This document shows positions 63,546-64,000 of a stretch of DNA of 64,000 nucleotides, piece after piece. The translations under genes and the position numbers were made by a program. The stretch is from Burkholderiales bacterium (GTDB lineage: Bacteria > Pseudomonadota > Gammaproteobacteria > Burkholderiales > Thiobacteraceae): contig JAIMAL010000008.1 of assembly GCA_023511995.1 (NCBI GenBank), positions 1-64,000 on the forward strand, written 5' to 3'. A model generated the notes under the pieces. That model searched no databases. It saw nothing but the letters and a program-made list of their open reading frames with translations, and was not told the origin of the DNA. Every line of letters begins with the position of its first letter. Position 1 is the stretch's first letter.

Positions 63546-64000
63546 TCAGAAGTCCGGATACAGCCGGCCCGGGTTGAAAATCCCCTGGGGATCGAACACC
63601 TGTTTGACCCGCCGGTGCAGAGCCAGCAGAGCCGGGGGCAGGGGCTCAAAGACGGGCACGTCCTTGCGTTCGGAACGGAACAGGGTGGCATGACCGCCGG
63701 CCGCCCGCGCCGCCGCCCGCACGGCTGGCGCGCCTTCGTCGGTGAACAGCCAACGAAGCGCCCCGCCCCATTCCACGAGCTGTCGCCCCGGCACGTCGAA
63801 GGCGGCGGTGGAGGGCAGGCTCACCCGCCACAAGGGGCGGGGATCGCGGAAAAAATTGGCGGTGTGTTCGCGGATGCCCCGCCAGAATTCCTCCCCCGCC
63901 GAAAGCACCTGGCCGCCCAGACGTTGGCGCGCGGCGCGCACCGCGGCCTCCGCGCCCGACAGTCGCACACTCAGCACGTGGTCGTGGTAACAGGTGGCGG
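63546..64000 (-). CDS. glcE: Glycolate oxidase subunit GlcE, C-terminal part (runs off the window)
   Basis: The last ~150 residues of a FAD-binding oxidase subunit. LFRSERKDVPVFEPLPPALL and LHRRVKQVFDPQGIFNPGRL are the typical GlcE C-terminus; the frame stays open past 63977 to the window edge (HDHVLSVRLSG). Partial at its 5' end, so no start is assigned. glcD presumably lies farther right. Confidence 0.92.
   Translation of the reverse strand, partial: ATCYHDHVLSVRLSGAEAAVRAARQRLGGQVLSAGEEFWRGIREHTANFFRDPRPLWRVSLPSTAAFDVPGRQLVEWGGALRWLFTDEGAPAVRAAARAAGGHATLFRSERKDVPVFEPLPPALLALHRRVKQVFDPQGIFNPGRLYPDF

Overview
The window is about 64 kb of GC-rich, densely coded chromosome from a betaproteobacterium. 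That placement rests on the gene sets sigma/DUF3619/DUF3106/RDD, holC-DUF2486-like-valS and rpsP-rimM-trmD-rplS, on two LPS export permeases (lptF, lptG), and on yqeY-dnaG-rpoD followed by a CAU tRNA. A DsrC/TusE-family protein, three DUF2173 proteins and a glycolate oxidase-phosphoketolase-acetate kinase cluster fit a sulfur-oxidising, carbon-fixing lineage, but no rubisco or sulfur-oxidation enzyme lies in the window, so lifestyle and genus are inference. I see no insertion sequence, prophage, CRISPR array or rRNA. No stretch over 300 bases lacks a gene; the longest gap is 31981-32279.

Layout. 1-3.4 kb: an ECF-type sigma factor overlaps a single-TM protein and is followed by a secreted helical-repeat protein; then three DUF2173 genes face back toward it and an RDD membrane protein follows. 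3.4-11.2 kb: lptG/lptF diverge from pepA-holC-DUF2486-like, followed by valS with its own promoter. 11.2-20.7 kb: two tiny unknown genes, a 960-residue AsmA-like protein with a long charged coiled coil, a CnoX-like thioredoxin-TPR protein, DUF302, a degenerate EAL-HDOD protein, DUF3135, a GNAT-fold protein and a lone sucC. 20.7-26.4 kb: an MFS transporter and an adaptor/ATPase/two-permease MacAB-like exporter. 26.4-34.6 kb: small envelope and hypothetical proteins, a PDC sensor-domain protein, a DsrC/TusE-family protein, UPF0149, a PrimPol-type primase with a THUMP protein, PEBP, a lone mlaF, a universal stress protein and a SlyB-like lipoprotein.

34.7-46.6 kb: prfC, a PAS-GGDEF cyclase back to back with a YcgR-N-like protein, tRNA(CAU), rpoD, dnaG and yqeY; a GGDEF-PhnD pair on the other strand separates these from rpsU, and tsaD diverges from rpsU. 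46.6-54.1 kb: a coiled-coil membrane protein, plsY, folB, a TSUP permease, the xerD-ogt-TPR operon and rplS-trmD-rimM-rpsP. 54.1-64 kb: a PAS-PAS-GGDEF-EAL protein translationally coupled to a second PhnD-type binding protein, mobA, and then ackA, xfp, glcF and the 3' part of glcE.

The strongest themes are (i) two separate operons that pair a PhnD-type periplasmic binding protein with a membrane c-di-GMP enzyme, (ii) a sigma/single-TM/periplasmic-repeat operon that looks like a transmembrane sigma switch, (iii) a protein joining a cytoplasmic winged-helix-like domain to a periplasmic AsmA-like domain through a repeat-expanded coiled coil, and (iv) a glycolate-to-acetate carbon salvage cluster. 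Many genes overlap by 1-17 bp (GTGA or ATGA junctions), and several starts are unusual: TTG at the sigma gene, a probable ATA at the second phnD, and a possible ATT at trmD.
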